From NCBI GenBank assembly GCA_903813345.2, contig CAIIXF020000791.1, positions 1 through 53,000 of the forward strand: a stretch of 53,000 bases of DNA. Reading direction: 5' to 3'. The DNA comes from Owenia fusiformis. Its lineage: Eukaryota > Annelida > Polychaeta > Sabellida > Oweniidae. Below the pieces are notes generated by a model, which saw only the letters and a list, made by a program, of their open reading frames with translations, made no database searches and was not told where the DNA came from. Every line of letters starts with the position of its first letter. The first letter of the stretch is position 1. The translations under genes and the position numbers were made by a program. Shown one piece after another: positions 29,833-41,892 of the stretch.

Positions 29833-31952
29833 TAATATCTAAGTATTTGGCGTTGAAAGGACCTTGAGGGCTACAATGACCCTTGACGACACATGATTAG
29901 GTGACCTAAGGTCAAAGTCAATGTGTATTGGCCAACGTTATTTCAAGGTCACATCTAGGTACTAGTATCTGGCGTTTCACGAGGTTTCAACAAGTTCATC
30001 TCAATTCAAAAATCAGTCAAAGTCAAGTTATCAATACAGGTATTTTGCATTTTATGGAGGCTGCTGCTATATTGGGACCCTTCGTGATCCAGTCGAACAT
30101 GTAGATTTCTAGTATTTGTAAAGATGTATAAAAGTTAAAATGTATACTTTCCATGAGCTCCTATCGTTGGATTTAAATAAGGAGTATGATTTTAAAATTG
30201 GCTAGGTCGTGGTTAAGCAACAATAGTATGTTCGAAATACCGCTGTGTAATGCCCGGATCACATTTGCTGCGAGTATTTTGTTCAAAATTGAATACATTT
30301 CTGAACACAATACTCAATCGGCCGGGCGCCGTAGTGAAAATCGGAGCAAATGTGACCAAGACATAAAACAATCGAATAATACTGTATCAGTTTCACATTT
30401 ACAGCGGTCAAAAGCATTCACAAAAAACGCCAGAGTTGGCAATCCTATAAAATAAAACCAATCCCGCTGTGATTCAAAGAAATAACTAATTTACTGCATT
30501 GAGTTCAATGTTATAACCATGTCGATTTACATGAGTGTCCGATTCATTGTACCAAATCTAAACATTGACTGTTCTCCAGAAAGCAATAAGCTGACATATA
30601 TCATATTTTACATTTTAATACAACTGAAAAGATAATAAATGTTTTAATATAAAGTTGACGTAGTTATAAATGTTTTCAGCGTAAAATCAAAGCACAACCA
30701 TATAATTAAAAAAAATTACGCTGGGATTCCAACTGGATACAACTGACGAGTTGTATTTAAGGTGGCCTAAAGTACTGCTTATTTTTTCGTGAAGCCACTC
30801 AGTAAAATTACGATTTCTCTGCACCCTGATGTTCAATCAACATCATTCGAGTATCTATATGTTTCTGACACGTTCGGGCATCCGGTTATGACAACGTCTA
30901 CCCAATGTTTGCACGAGAAATTGACGTAATTCATGACTGAAATCGAGAATACAAAAATATGTGATATTCTTTCAGAATTGTTTATAATAACTATTTACAA
31001 AAACGTTCCCGAGACACAATCCATTTAGGTAGGGTTTGTTTTAAAGTCGAAAAGCCCCAATAAGACAATACAAACCCAGATAAAACCCAGAAGAATGCAG
31101 ATTTCATGTAATGATTTACGTTCATGTAAACAAGTAAAGTACATATAATCCCCATATAAAACACTGGCCTACGTGACATGTAAACACAGGTTCAAATAGA
31201 AATATAGAAAATTTTCAACATAGCATTTGCTTCCGTGTTCTGTATGCCCCTCTACCTGCTTAATAAGGCAATGTATCTTCAAATAAAACCTTAGCCAAGT
31301 AGATAAGGGTCTCTGGAACACTTTTGTATATAGTTTTCACGGCTTTGTATAAAAAACCTCCTACCTCATACCCACCTACGTGGAACATGATACAGTCATT
31401 GAAGGGTTCAATTTTAATGATTATTAAATCTCAAAATAGCTCAAAGTATTAACATTTCTACAATTCCGGCTTTGTTTTATGACTAGACAGATGACAGATC
31501 CATAAATAAAGGCATGTGGATGCATTTTAATGTGTAATGATCCGAGGGCGCCCCGGGGGAATAAATAACTAATGACCGCGACCATAGGTCCAACAAGCCA
31601 GAAAAAGAAATTGAAAGAAAGTGTGCTAAATTCGATGCTCCGAGTGGGAATCGAACCCAGCTGGGATGTAGTAGCAACTTGCTATCAAGGATCGTTACAA
31701 ATGCTTCTATAATTCATCATAAATTTAGATTTAATAGACTAAGATCTTTAAAATTGAACCCTTCAAAGACTGTATTATGTCCCACGTACGTGGGTAGGTG
31801 GGTATGAGGTAGGAGGTTTTTTATACAAAGCCAATTTTCACAAGCAATTTTATTCCCGGACGCCCAAACGTGTCAGGAACACATATATATTTGAATGATC
31901 TTGATTGGACATCAGGTTGCAGAGAAATCGTATTTTTACTGAGTGGATTATT
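29833..31952. repeat. Native right interior of the 20-kb unit: AAGGTCA repeat and foldback pieces
   Basis: 29838-30070 is the AAGGTCA-rich repeat. 30249-30357 is a small imperfect hairpin (CACATTTGCTGCGAGTATTT and its inverse). 30735-30761 repeats a 27-bp word of the arms (GGATACAACTGACGAG...). 30790-30895 is inverse to 31850-31952 (CCACTCAGTAAAA..., TTTCTCTGCA), and 31330-31430 is inverse to 31740-31835 (ATACAAAG...GAAGGGTTCAATTTT). The last 1.2 kb is thus a foldback next to the right arm. A tRNA-like box B (GGGTTCGATTCCCACTC) lies on the minus strand at about 31635-31660. No gene seen; short frames here cross the inverted repeats. Confidence 0.65.
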
Positions 31953-33646
31953 GAATTTCATAGATCTAGAGGCCCTTCAGGAGTGGAAAACCTTAAATTA
32001 TCAGAGATTAATGTTTCCAAACTGTTTTGAAACAAACGAACGTCTTGTTTTCAACCTACACCTTGCTCCTTTCTGTCGTATTTAATAAAACCAAAATAGT
32101 ATATCACGGAGGGATACGAACCACTCACCTGGGACTTGGTTATTCACTAGCGCCATAGGCGTTCTACTATTCTGGATACAACTGACGAGTCGTATTTAAG
32201 TGAGGATCATTTTGAATTGACGCTCGGTATAAATATATAATACTTTTGTTCTTTCATATCGGTAGCTCGTTGGTCTCATGGTTAGCGTGCCTGGCTTCCA
32301 TTGTCTAGGTTAGTTGATCGAGACCCGTTCATGTCGAACTTTTTGATTTGCTTGTTGTCAAGATATAATAAGTAGGGCAAAATCCAGAAAAAGTAGATCA
32401 AAAATACTCCAATGGAGTATAAAATTGTCACCAGGATTCCGGAATGAGACGAATGTTAACTCGTGAAATCTCGGTAGATAAAGTAGGTCAGAAAATCCGG
32501 ATTAATCCGAACAAGGTTCGGGAATTTCCGTCATAAGAAGTAGGTCAAAAATACTCCAATGGAGTATAAAATTGTCACCAGGATTCCGAAATACGACGAA
32601 TCGAATCGGCAAACTTCGGTACAATAATTAAGTGCATAAAAACCGAAATGATCCAAACAACGTTCGGATAAAATCGTGAAACAGGTGTCAGGGGCTTCCC
32701 CTCATCTTTCCATACATGGTTCTAAAAGCCTTATATGGATCTATCACGTGACATTCAAAATGACGTTCCTATATGGTTCTATGGGCCTTATATGGATCTT
32801 TCGAAGACGTGACCTAATACCAAATCAAAATCAAATTTTTACCTTGACCATTGGATGGGATTTCATAGAAAATATCAAAGAAAACATATCCTCGTGATCC
32901 TTAACAGTGGCGTAGCCAGGATTTGGTGACCGGGGGTTCTATCTTTATGTTATTCACAAATCCCCCCCCCCCCCTTCATAAGGGTTCCTCAAATAATGCA
33001 ATTTCCACAATTACACCCCCTCCAAAAGTTTGGCAATCCTAACTAACCCATTGGATTTTGTATTGAAGCATCTTTAAGTTTGAATTCTTATTTGTAAAGA
33101 AAAAACTATTTTGAGAGGGGAAATATAATTCATTTTCATACCTTCATTAAGTTAATTAGACAATTGAATTTGAATTTAATTTAATAAAAATTATGCCTTT
33201 ATTTGTACGTCAATCAAAGGCTGAAAGAATAGGCTTTATCAAGAAACCCCTCCCATTGAAATAACACAGGACGTAGAAATGATTTTCAAAAATGACCTTG
33301 TAGCTTTGTAACTTCAATGTTCACAAGTAAAATAAACAGGCAATGTGCAAAATATATTTCGGTGAATCTTTTACTGAATACATATCCTGAAATCAGATTT
33401 GCCCCGAATCCACCATTATTTCGTCTGATTTCTAGAAGACCCTGGAGCATGATTTGTTTCCAATGTTTTGACTATTTCGCACAATTTATTCTTTAACTTA
33501 AGCTACTTCGTCTAGGACAAAATAAATCACCTCATGCAATGGCTTATCATTATTTTTCAGGAATTTTTTGGAAGCTAATTCGGATCAAATGCAAGGTTAT
33601 TGAAATTGGCGCAAACACCCTATACTCCGAAAGATCGTTCTTCTAT

Positions 33647-33937
33647 GATAACTTTTCACATCGTTTACACGAAGGCTTTTTAAACTATCCGGGATGGTCA
33701 TATTATTGATGAAAATATCTATTATTCAAATAAGTGGGTCTCAGTTATGCTTTGCTTTAAAACGTTTATAAAATTCTTTGGACGTCCCCTACGATAACTT
33801 TTCACATCGTTTACACGAAGGCTTTTTAAATTATCCGGGATAGTCATATTACTGATGAAAATATCTATTATTCAAATAAGTGGATCTCAGTTATGCTTTG
33901 TTTCAAAAAGTTAAAAAAATTCTTTGGACGTCCCCGG
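33647..33937. repeat. 146-bp tandem duplication inside the TTAA element
   Basis: GATAACTTTTCACATCGTTT begins at 33647 and at 33793; both copies run to TTCTTTGGACGTCCCC. About ten differences. The following GGACGTCCC words at about 33928 and 34421 may mark edges of a further nested piece. Confidence 0.9.
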
Positions 33938-34478
33938 AGCTCAGTTGTAAGTCCCCCGGAGTAGATCAACTGCAATTGATAATAAAAATGTTTTGGTGGA
34001 TATAAATCATATGTAAATACAAGCGACTGTTCGAATTAAACGTATTTTGTTAAGTTCAGATGACGGCTTGATAACAAATAAGCCTTCATTATTAAAAGAT
34101 TAATACCATATGATTTTCAATGTTTTTTTATTATTTAATTTATTCGCTAAACATATCATGACATTAATTCATAAAAATGGAGAGCAAGTAAACTGGAACG
34201 ATAACAATTTGAATTCTATACAATCTCTTAGGTGAGTAGAGTGTATCTGAAAAAAAAATCATTTTTTGCAATGATTGATTTTTCTTTGGAAAAGTGATGG
34301 GTAAATAAATACTGAACAAATGAAAGAATGAATTAATGCTTGTGTTTAAAAATATGATATACAATTCATTTCACAACGTTTTTAATTATTTAACGAAATT
34401 GGTTTCGGGGACTTGCCAGCCCCAGGGACGTCCCAAAAAATATTTTAAATCTTAATTGAAATAATACAAAACAGAGAT

Positions 34479-35215
34479 GTAAGGGAACATGGGAAAAACA
34501 GCCCTGTTGGGCAAAATGGTCCATCGAAATATCTTTTGATCTATAAAAAGATGGTTCTTCAAAAGTCACATAATCGAATTTTGAAATTTCCGCCACCTTC
34601 TCGACCGCCCATTTCAGGGTCTCGCTATGACTATACGTAAGAGGTAATTCTACTTTTCACTCTCTTTTTGCAAATTACCCCTCCCACGAGAATCTCTAAA
34701 AAATCCGGCAACAATACAATTTTGTTATGATTTAACATTTTACATAGAGTATGCATATTCATTCTTTATTTGTAAACATTTCGAGCTTCAAATATTAGGC
34801 AAATTAAAATGACGTCTATTTATGAATTCACATGTCTTTGGGGCAAAACGGCCCACAAAGGTTATAACATACACAAATCGTAATATAAGAACAATTGATT
34901 TTCAAATATAACAATTCTAACATTTGGTTTGAACCTTACTTCCTTCCGACACATATCGAATGACTAGAATTATGGTAGGGGTTAAGAATACTTTATCTGT
35001 CAAAGGTTTGAACGTCTGAGAAAAGATGTGTGTGTTGACGAGTCTTGTAATTGATTAATTTTGGTTTTAAAACCCATGTAACAGAGGGTGGGCCGTTTTG
35101 CCCCACTCTCGACATTATTTTTGGCAATTGAAAAATCACAGAAGATAGTCTTAGGCAAATATAAGACACTCGAAAAATAAATTTTTATTGCCGTTTTGCC
35201 CCATGTTCCCTTACA
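34479..35215. mobile_element. Nested 0.74-kb MITE with GGGGCAAAACGG subterminal motifs
   Basis: The ends read TGTAAGGGAACATGGG from both sides (34479 and, inverse, 35215). The motif GGGGCAAAACGGCCCAC at 34840-34856 recurs inversely at 35088-35104. Further versions sit next to each terminus (about 34508 and 35190), so the whole element can fold on itself. No ORF of note and no clear target duplication. Confidence 0.75.
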
Positions 35216-36226
35216 CATTTTAAAGAACATGCGTTTCATCAATATTACGACTATTCCAGATATTTATTCGTCAATTTTGTAAAAATCATTCGGAGTATGG
35301 GACATCTGCATTGTTTTCAATAACTTTCAATAACTTCGTATTTAACCAGAACTGGCTTAAAAAATTCTTACATAGGACTGATTTAGCCATTGCCCAAGAT
35401 GGGTTATTTTGCCCGAGAAAAAGCAGCTTTTAAGTTAGTTGTGCGAAATTATTGATATTTCTAAATGTAAAATCTCATGCTCTGGGGTCTTCCCAAAATT
35501 AAATCTCACTCCGTGCCTAAGGTTGCCAAACGTTTTGAGAGATGTGTAACTTCAATATAACATGTTTTCAACAAAATAAGGCTCTCGTGTTCACCATAAC
35601 AAATATCAATTCATTTACTGCTCATATAATATTATGTAGTTTTCAATGTTTTCAGTAATTTAATGTTTCTGGTTATATGCATTTTTCCGCAAAATTATAT
35701 TTTGGGAAATCATGACCGGGGGTTCGTTCGAACCCACCGAACCCCCGCTGCCTACGGCTATGCTTAATCACTTAAATTCGATAATTTTATCTTCACCCCT
35801 TGATGGAATTTTATGAAAGAAGTTATGAAAACACATCATCATGTAAGGGTTTTCACCTAAATTAGCTCGTTTTATCTTGACCCTTCAATTGAATTGCATT
35901 GAAAAATGTTTAATGAAAAATATCATCATGTTATGATTTGTATTTAAATAAGACCGTTTCATCTAAATACTTGCTGGATAATATTTCATAAAAAAATGCA
36001 CTTTAAAAATATTTCAGGATTTGCCTTAATTTATCAATGTAATGTAAGTATTAGATTGACTCTCAAATAGGGTTCTATTTTAACTTTTTTATTGAAATTA
36101 ATACTAGGCAGGACTCACTCTCTAAATAGCTAATAAAAATTCAACCCTTGGATGTGATTTCGTTGAAAAAAATATATGACAAGTCCAGAATCAAATGATT
36201 TGTCCAGAACCTCTTAAGATCCTGTT

Positions 36227-37480
36227 TGAAACATTATTTTGGACTTTGTTGTTTTTGGAAAGAGAAATATTGAACTTAGAATATTTTAATATCAGTATCA
36301 CTTAACATTAAATGAACTTAGTCATTTTAGAGGGCAAATGTTTTCACATGTTATATTTTTGCATATGTCGTTGTGTGCATGCTATATTTGTAGGTAGCCT
36401 TATTATTTAATTGTGAAGAAAGCAGGCTACATGGACTTAGCAGTTGATGCCGTGAATTAGACGTCCTTGGACTTGGTAGATTGAAGATTGTGATAGTTTG
36501 ACTTATACATCTAAAGAGATATGGTTCTGGGACTTAGCAGTTTATTAACCGAGATATTTTGACTTTGATGATTTTGGGTCATTGAAGTTAGAATATACAT
36601 CTACAGAGAGGACGTTCCAGGACTTAGCAGATTATCCAGCGAGTATTTTGACTTTGGTGATTTCGCATCATTAAAGTTAGAAGATACATCTATAGAGATA
36701 AACGTTATAGGACTTAGCAGATTATCCAGCGAGATATTTTGACTTTGATGATCGTGTGTCATTGAAGTTAGAATATACATCTACATTGAGTAGGATCCAG
36801 GTGATAGCCGTTCACAGAGCTGATAGTTTGACTTAGATTATTTCACATAATCAAAGTTAAATTATACTACAACACAGAGAGAAGGATCCAGGAGATAGTC
36901 GATGACAGACTTGATAGTTTGACTTAGATTATTTCACATAATCAAAGTTGAATTATACTACAACACAGAGAGAAGGATCTCGGAGATAGTCGATTACAGA
37001 CCTGATAGTTTGACTTAGATTATTTCACATAATCAAAGTTGAATTATACTACAACCCAGAGAGGAGGATCCAGAAGATTGCCATTCACCGAGCCGATAGT
37101 TTGACTTGGATTATTTCACATAATCAAAGTTGAATTATACTACAGCACAAGAGGATCCAGGAGATTGCCAGTTACTCGACTGATCTGATAGAAATTATAC
37201 TACAACACAGTGAGGAGGATCCAGGAGATAGCCGTTTACAGAGCAATAGTTTGACTTAGGATCCAGGAGATAGCCATTTACAGAGCCGATAGTTGACTTG
37301 ATGATTTCACATTATCAAAGCTGAATTATACTACAATACAGTGAAGAGGATCCAGGAGATAGCCGTTTACGGAGCAATAGTTTGACTTAGGATCCAGGAG
37401 ATAGACATTTACCGAGCCGATAGTTGACTTGATGATTAATTATACTACAACACCTTGAAAAGGATCCAGGACTTAGAAGT
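36227..37480. repeat. ACTTAG/GGATCCAGG tandem array, right half (about 91-bp units)
   Basis: The first 100 bp (GAAACATTATTTTGGACTTTG...) match the last unit of the left half at 15880. From 36470 the array becomes regular: GGACTTAGCAG at about 36530, 36620 and 36710, then GGATC(C/T) words at 36793, 36884, 36975, 37067, 37153 and onward to 37462. Period is about 91 bp, with shortened units at the right. Common words are GATAGTTTGACTTAGATTAT and TTCACATAATCAAAGTT. No ORF. Confidence 0.9.
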
Positions 37481-40400
37481 TTACACAACAGATATTTGGA
37501 CTTAGATGGTTTTGTGTCCGTTTACTATTCCAGGTTCAAGTTACAAGTACAATACGAAACTTAGAAGTGTTACAACATATATGAACTTTTAATATTGGAG
37601 ATACAACAGTGTATATAGTGATCATTAACTTTAGTTATATGGACTCTGGATATTGTTTCATAAGTGATAATTATTAGTTTATATGGACTTTTGAGTTGAG
37701 TTTTGAGAGAGATATTAACATAGTAGTATTTTAACATTCATACTTGAAATTTAATGTAGATCTTTATTTGGGCTTATAAACGCCACAATATACTGTTTTA
37801 TATTTTATATTTAATTGTATGTCTGTTTAATTCTTTAGGGACAATCGCACATTTAACGTGTGCCGTGTAACTCACCAAGTAAACACCGTTTACTAAACAG
37901 TGGGCCTATTATTAGCCAAGCTACCACGTATATCCACAAAAATAGGCCAGACTGTTACAATACATATTCATCATCTCATCTATTTCTCCGGTTAGTATCT
38001 CCCGGTAATCTTTATGCCTTGAGCCTCCCCCCCCCTTACAGATACTTTAGATACACTTATTTTGACGCTACTTAATTTGACGAATTTGCTCAATTTCAAA
38101 TATTGAGGGCTATTTAATTTGGCGGAATCAGGACTGAAGTTTAATTTTTGTCTATGTTTATGCATGGGCTATCAAAAGATTCTCTTGAAAGCCCATGGTT
38201 TATGTCATTAGGACGGGTATTTACTAAGATATTTTCTGTATTTCTTTTGGGATAATGTATGGCATGTTGATGACATGCTCAGTTGACAGGAAAAGGGGCC
38301 TCGGAAGTTTAATTTCTGAAGTGCATTTGACAAAAATGCCAAACTGAAATTTGAAGGATTTTTAATTTGCCGGATTTTCTGACTCCGTCAATCCGTCTAA
38401 TTAAAACGGGAGCCAAATTAAGTATCTTCAGTTATATCAATACTATTTTGTATCTGACATTATAATTTCGAAGAGAGATTCTCCCGGGGACATTCGGGAT
38501 TTCGAACATAATAAACTTAATTTGAATCAAATTGAATCTGAAATTCTATCAGAATGGATTACGTGAACCTGGTTACATGGTTTTATCTTATTCTAAATGG
38601 ACAAATAAGATCGCAGGGGCAGGAAACTCCCCCGTAGTTGAAATTTTGTTCATATAAAAGGCATTTGCATTAATCCTTTTGGTAACTTTCTTTCGTAGTT
38701 GGTCTCTTGACCCCGAAACATTCTGGCTAAAACAATACAATTGAGTTTTAGAGAAAAAATTGTGACTAACCGCCCTAAGAGGAACGTTGGAGCTTTATAA
38801 GACCACATTAAGTCCCTACTTTAACTAACATCCTAACCCATGTTAAAGCCAAGTTTTTCCAGGATATCTTCAATCAATCCTCAACCCCTGCTAAAGACCC
38901 ATTTTACAGGGTGTCTACACCGGGGCCTACCCCCTTGACCCTCATTAAAATCCTACTTTTGAAGGTAACATACCCCTTCAACCTCCCTTCAAAGCCCTAC
39001 TTGTTCAGGGTACCTACCCCTAAATCCCATGTTAAAGCCCTTATATTTGCCGGGTACATACATACCCCCTCCCTCTCAAGCCGTACTTTTGCTGTTCCCC
39101 ACGGCTGAATTCATTTGTGAACTATTATTTTGCTATAATGAATCCTGGTGGATGTGATATCTGTAAAATATACAAAATGTACATTATATATGCGGTCTGG
39201 GGTGTGAGGGGGTTCACTTTAAAAAAACAATTTGGGGTGGTCTCACTTTTGACAATCAGAGACAAAGGTCTCAAATTTTTTAAGCAAAGCATGGAATGCC
39301 CATGAACCAATTATGAATAATATCAAATGAAAACAAAATATTAATTTCTTATAATCCAAATACTTCCTTGTTTTTATAACTGCTGAACCACCTTGATTAC
39401 AGAAGATATACCGTGGAGTAGTCTAGAACTAGTTTTTCAAGCTTAGGGCCTATAGCCATTTATCATGTGGATCGACATTATTTATTTATTTGCATAGATA
39501 TGTTACTGGCCTTGGGGAGGCACATGATGCCTTCTAGCAATTTCAGATTTGTATTGTTTGAACTTCTATTTTGTTTAATGCACACTTCTGATCACCATAT
39601 CAAATCATTTATTTGAATCGTAAAGATGATCATTCAAATAATTTTAATTGAGGAAAATGTAAATATACAATTTACAATTTAATACATAATGTGCACGAGT
39701 CTTAGGTTTGAATGAATTAAAATGACGTAAGCTAAGTGTAAATTTTTTGAAAAAAGCCTATCAAAAGACGAATTGTTTTTGAATACTTGCAAGGAAATCA
39801 ATATTGATGTACCGTATTGAAGTCATAAACAACAGCTTCGAGATGTCAGCCCGAAGACTGTCTCCCGGTTGTCATGTTTATCTAGGAAACTGCTGGTTGT
39901 AATCATAATAGGACATACGGCAAAAAATGTGTATCAAAATCCGTTGAAACCTGCTTACAGGTAATACATTTGTATTATCAAAAATACAATCTCTCGTTCT
40001 GACCATCGTGAATCCTGATCATTCCAAAAAGGGCATATTTTGTATTCACCTTGACATAATGTACATGTAACTGTGTCTAGGTGATCTTCAGTCAGTGACA
40101 GTTGTAGGGACTAGTTGCAACTTTAAAAAGAAAAAAAAGAAAAAACAAAAAAAGACACTAGTTGCAACTGGTGATGTTTTCCATGGAAAGCCGTGAGCAC
40201 GCTTTGCAAACAATCTCTGGACTCTCTCTCTCTCTCTGGACGGCAGAGGGGGGGGGGTTGCGATGAGTGTGAAGGCACCCCCCCCCCCTTCAAAAGAAAG
40301 CTTATAAAAATATAACCATTGATAGAAGAAATGAGCTTTCAATTTTTTTATTTGAAGTTTCAATCTCATTTTTGAAGAATTTTGAAAACATTTTTTAGGG

Positions 40401-40559
40401 CTCGCTTAATAAGTTATGCCACGATCGCACATCATGACATCTCATTTCTTCTCAGTCCTGGGATGATGTTTCAGGTGAAACAGAAAGATGCTATGAGTAT
40501 CAGAATGGGATCGCACCACATGGGGAGTAGTTTCCAGAAAGATTAGAATAGGGTGGATG
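37481..40559. other. Non-coding stretch, no gene seen
   Basis: No coding signal. 38800-39110 is pyrimidine-rich on the plus strand with loosely repeated TACCCCC/AAAGCCC phrases; frames there follow composition. At 40110-40170 a purine-rich A-run is flanked by direct repeats of ACTAGTTGCAACT, like a minimal retroposed tail. 40210-40290 holds (CT)n and C/G homopolymers; the 93-codon minus-strand frame across them is low complexity. Confidence 0.5.
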
Positions 40560-40655
40560 GGGTAGCCTTGCCCAAGTCGTATCTTTTTCCTATCTTGATT
40601 TCTATTATTCAAGATCAGATAAGTAAAAGATACCGACTTGGAAAAGGCTAGGGAT
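40560..40655. repeat. Hairpin repeat, copy 1
   Basis: GCCTTGCCCAAGTCGTATC (about 40565) pairs with GATACCGACTTGGAAAAGGC (about 40634-40653), with further pairing through TATCTTGAT/ATCAAGATA-like words. The same AAGTCGGTATCTTTT stem occurs at 52280-52385. Confidence 0.75.
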
Positions 40656-41892
40656 AGGGGTACAAGAAGGTATCCCGGTGTAAAAGGGTAGGAGGTCCTA
40701 TCAAATTATGGTCCTACTCTCAATTAATTTATATGGTGACCTAAATACAACTCTTTCCCTCATTATCTTATACGCAATCAGGGCCAGTAAGGGCCGTTAA
40801 GAAAGGGGACCATAATCCCTGGGGGATCATCATTTCTTTCACACCGGCATAAATAATGTCAGATCAACATCCTAGATAGTGATATCTGGACACCTACTCC
40901 CCCATCTAACGGCCCTGAGATTCAAAGAGCTCTTTGAAAGTGTCCGAAAAATGATGAAAACTGCATGTGATTGAAATTTTGGCCAGTAAGAGTTCCAGTC
41001 CCCCCCCCCATATACCCCTGGCTCTTACCATGGACATGGAGGAAATTTAGGAGTCATTTTCAAATGCCCGATTGCAAGATTACAGTGATTTATTTCCGCC
41101 CTTACATAACAGTGTTGTTGGTGGGCTGAGGAAATCGAGGAGGTATTGATCTAGTTAATTAGTGATTGCAAATAGACTAAAGGAAAAGTGACTTGAAAGT
41201 GAATTCTCAAAATTGAGAATTCTGATTGTAATCAAAACTATATGATACTAATCGCACGGACATGGACTACTGTAGTATTTTGAATCATTTCATATCCTAT
41301 CCAACAGCAAGTGAAATCAAATGATCAAGCTACATTATTTATTGAAACTTAAATAAGGGACAATATTTCTTTTACCTTTATGTTAGTCTCAGATGTTGCT
41401 TGCAATTTTTTGAGTTTTTGTGGCGTACTTATGGCCACTTGTGTAATCATTAGAGTTTTTAATGCGCACTTTTGGTCTATAGGCCTGTCATTGAGGTACA
41501 TTCTAAAATTGTCTCAGTTTATCAGGTTTAGATTTGGTCATTTTGACTATATATAATTGTTAAGTTTTAAGCGCAGTTTTGGTCTATATGCTTATAATAG
41601 AAAACTTTAAGGAGATGTAAGGCGTATTAGAGGTCTACTTTTAGTTTACGCCTCAAAAACCTATCAAAACGTAATTTGAATAAATGAACGTTTTTTCCTC
41701 TTTATGGAACATTAGACCTTAATAACTCAGTTACCATATTCGGGTGGGGTACATCTTTTACTTTTTACATTTTATATTGATCATATTTTTGCCCCCCGTC
41801 TACTGGGCAAAGTCCGATTACTGGTACAGAGAAATAGAGCCCAATCTAGAAAATAAAAGATGGAATCATTACCCCCCCCCCCCTCCATACAT
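40656..41892. other. Non-coding stretch, no gene seen
   Basis: Contains a GGCCAGTAAGAGTTCCAG and poly-C segment (40980-41010) related to 940-995. Otherwise AT-rich without ORFs or recognised repeats. Confidence 0.4.

Larger units (their letters stand above)
32905..35763. mobile_element. 2.86-kb element inserted at TTAA
   Basis: TTAA at 32901-32904 and 35764-35767 flank the insertion; the left arm has one TTAA at the matching position. The ends are CAGTGGCGTAGCCAGGATTT and, from the other side, GCATAGCCGTAGGCAGCGGG. They share a GTAGCC/CGTAGG theme and a subterminal GACCGGGGGTTC that appears at both ends. The target fits piggyBac-type (or Kolobok) machinery. No transposase ORF is present, so it is non-autonomous. 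A similar terminal phrase (CCCGTAGCCAGGATTTACCG) occurs at 44091. Confidence 0.88.
15995..36226. mobile_element. 20.2-kb composite unit bounded by 1.4-kb inverted terminal arms
   Basis: Both ends start AACAGGATCTTAAGAGG reading inward, and the arms run inverse to each other to about 17838 and 31953. The outer flanks carry a TGAA duplication, and the surrounding tandem array continues across the unit in the same orientation. It therefore entered as one piece. The interior carries a Ngaro-type retrotransposon, a Tc1/mariner copy, repeats and foldback pieces. After subtracting these, about 5.9 kb of native interior (17839-21677 and 29833-31952) shows no transposase or other large ORF. It is thus a non-autonomous or decayed element of unknown superfamily. 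A foldback-type unit or a MITE-like giant are the alternatives. Confidence 0.75.
31953..36226 (-). repeat. Right inverted terminal arm of the 20-kb unit, carrying a TTAA insertion
   Basis: Inverse copy of the left arm: about 1.41 kb plus the 2859-bp insertion at 32905-35763. Both tRNA-like stretches recur, at about 32100-32172 (minus) and 32250-32330 (plus). The arm has the uninterrupted ATAAAGTA (32478-32485) where the left arm carries its 424-bp element. An accidental 73-codon frame occurs identically in both arms and is not evidence of a gene. Confidence 0.93.

Noticed and set aside
15995-36226. Polinton/Maverick identity for the 20-kb inverted-arm unit
   Set aside because: Size and long TIRs fit, but there is no DNA polymerase B, retroviral-type integrase, protease, ATPase or capsid frame, and the duplication is 4 bp rather than the usual 6.
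40088-40369. 93-codon minus-strand gene
   Set aside because: It spans poly-A/T, (CT)n and homopolymer C/G runs; composition explains the frame.
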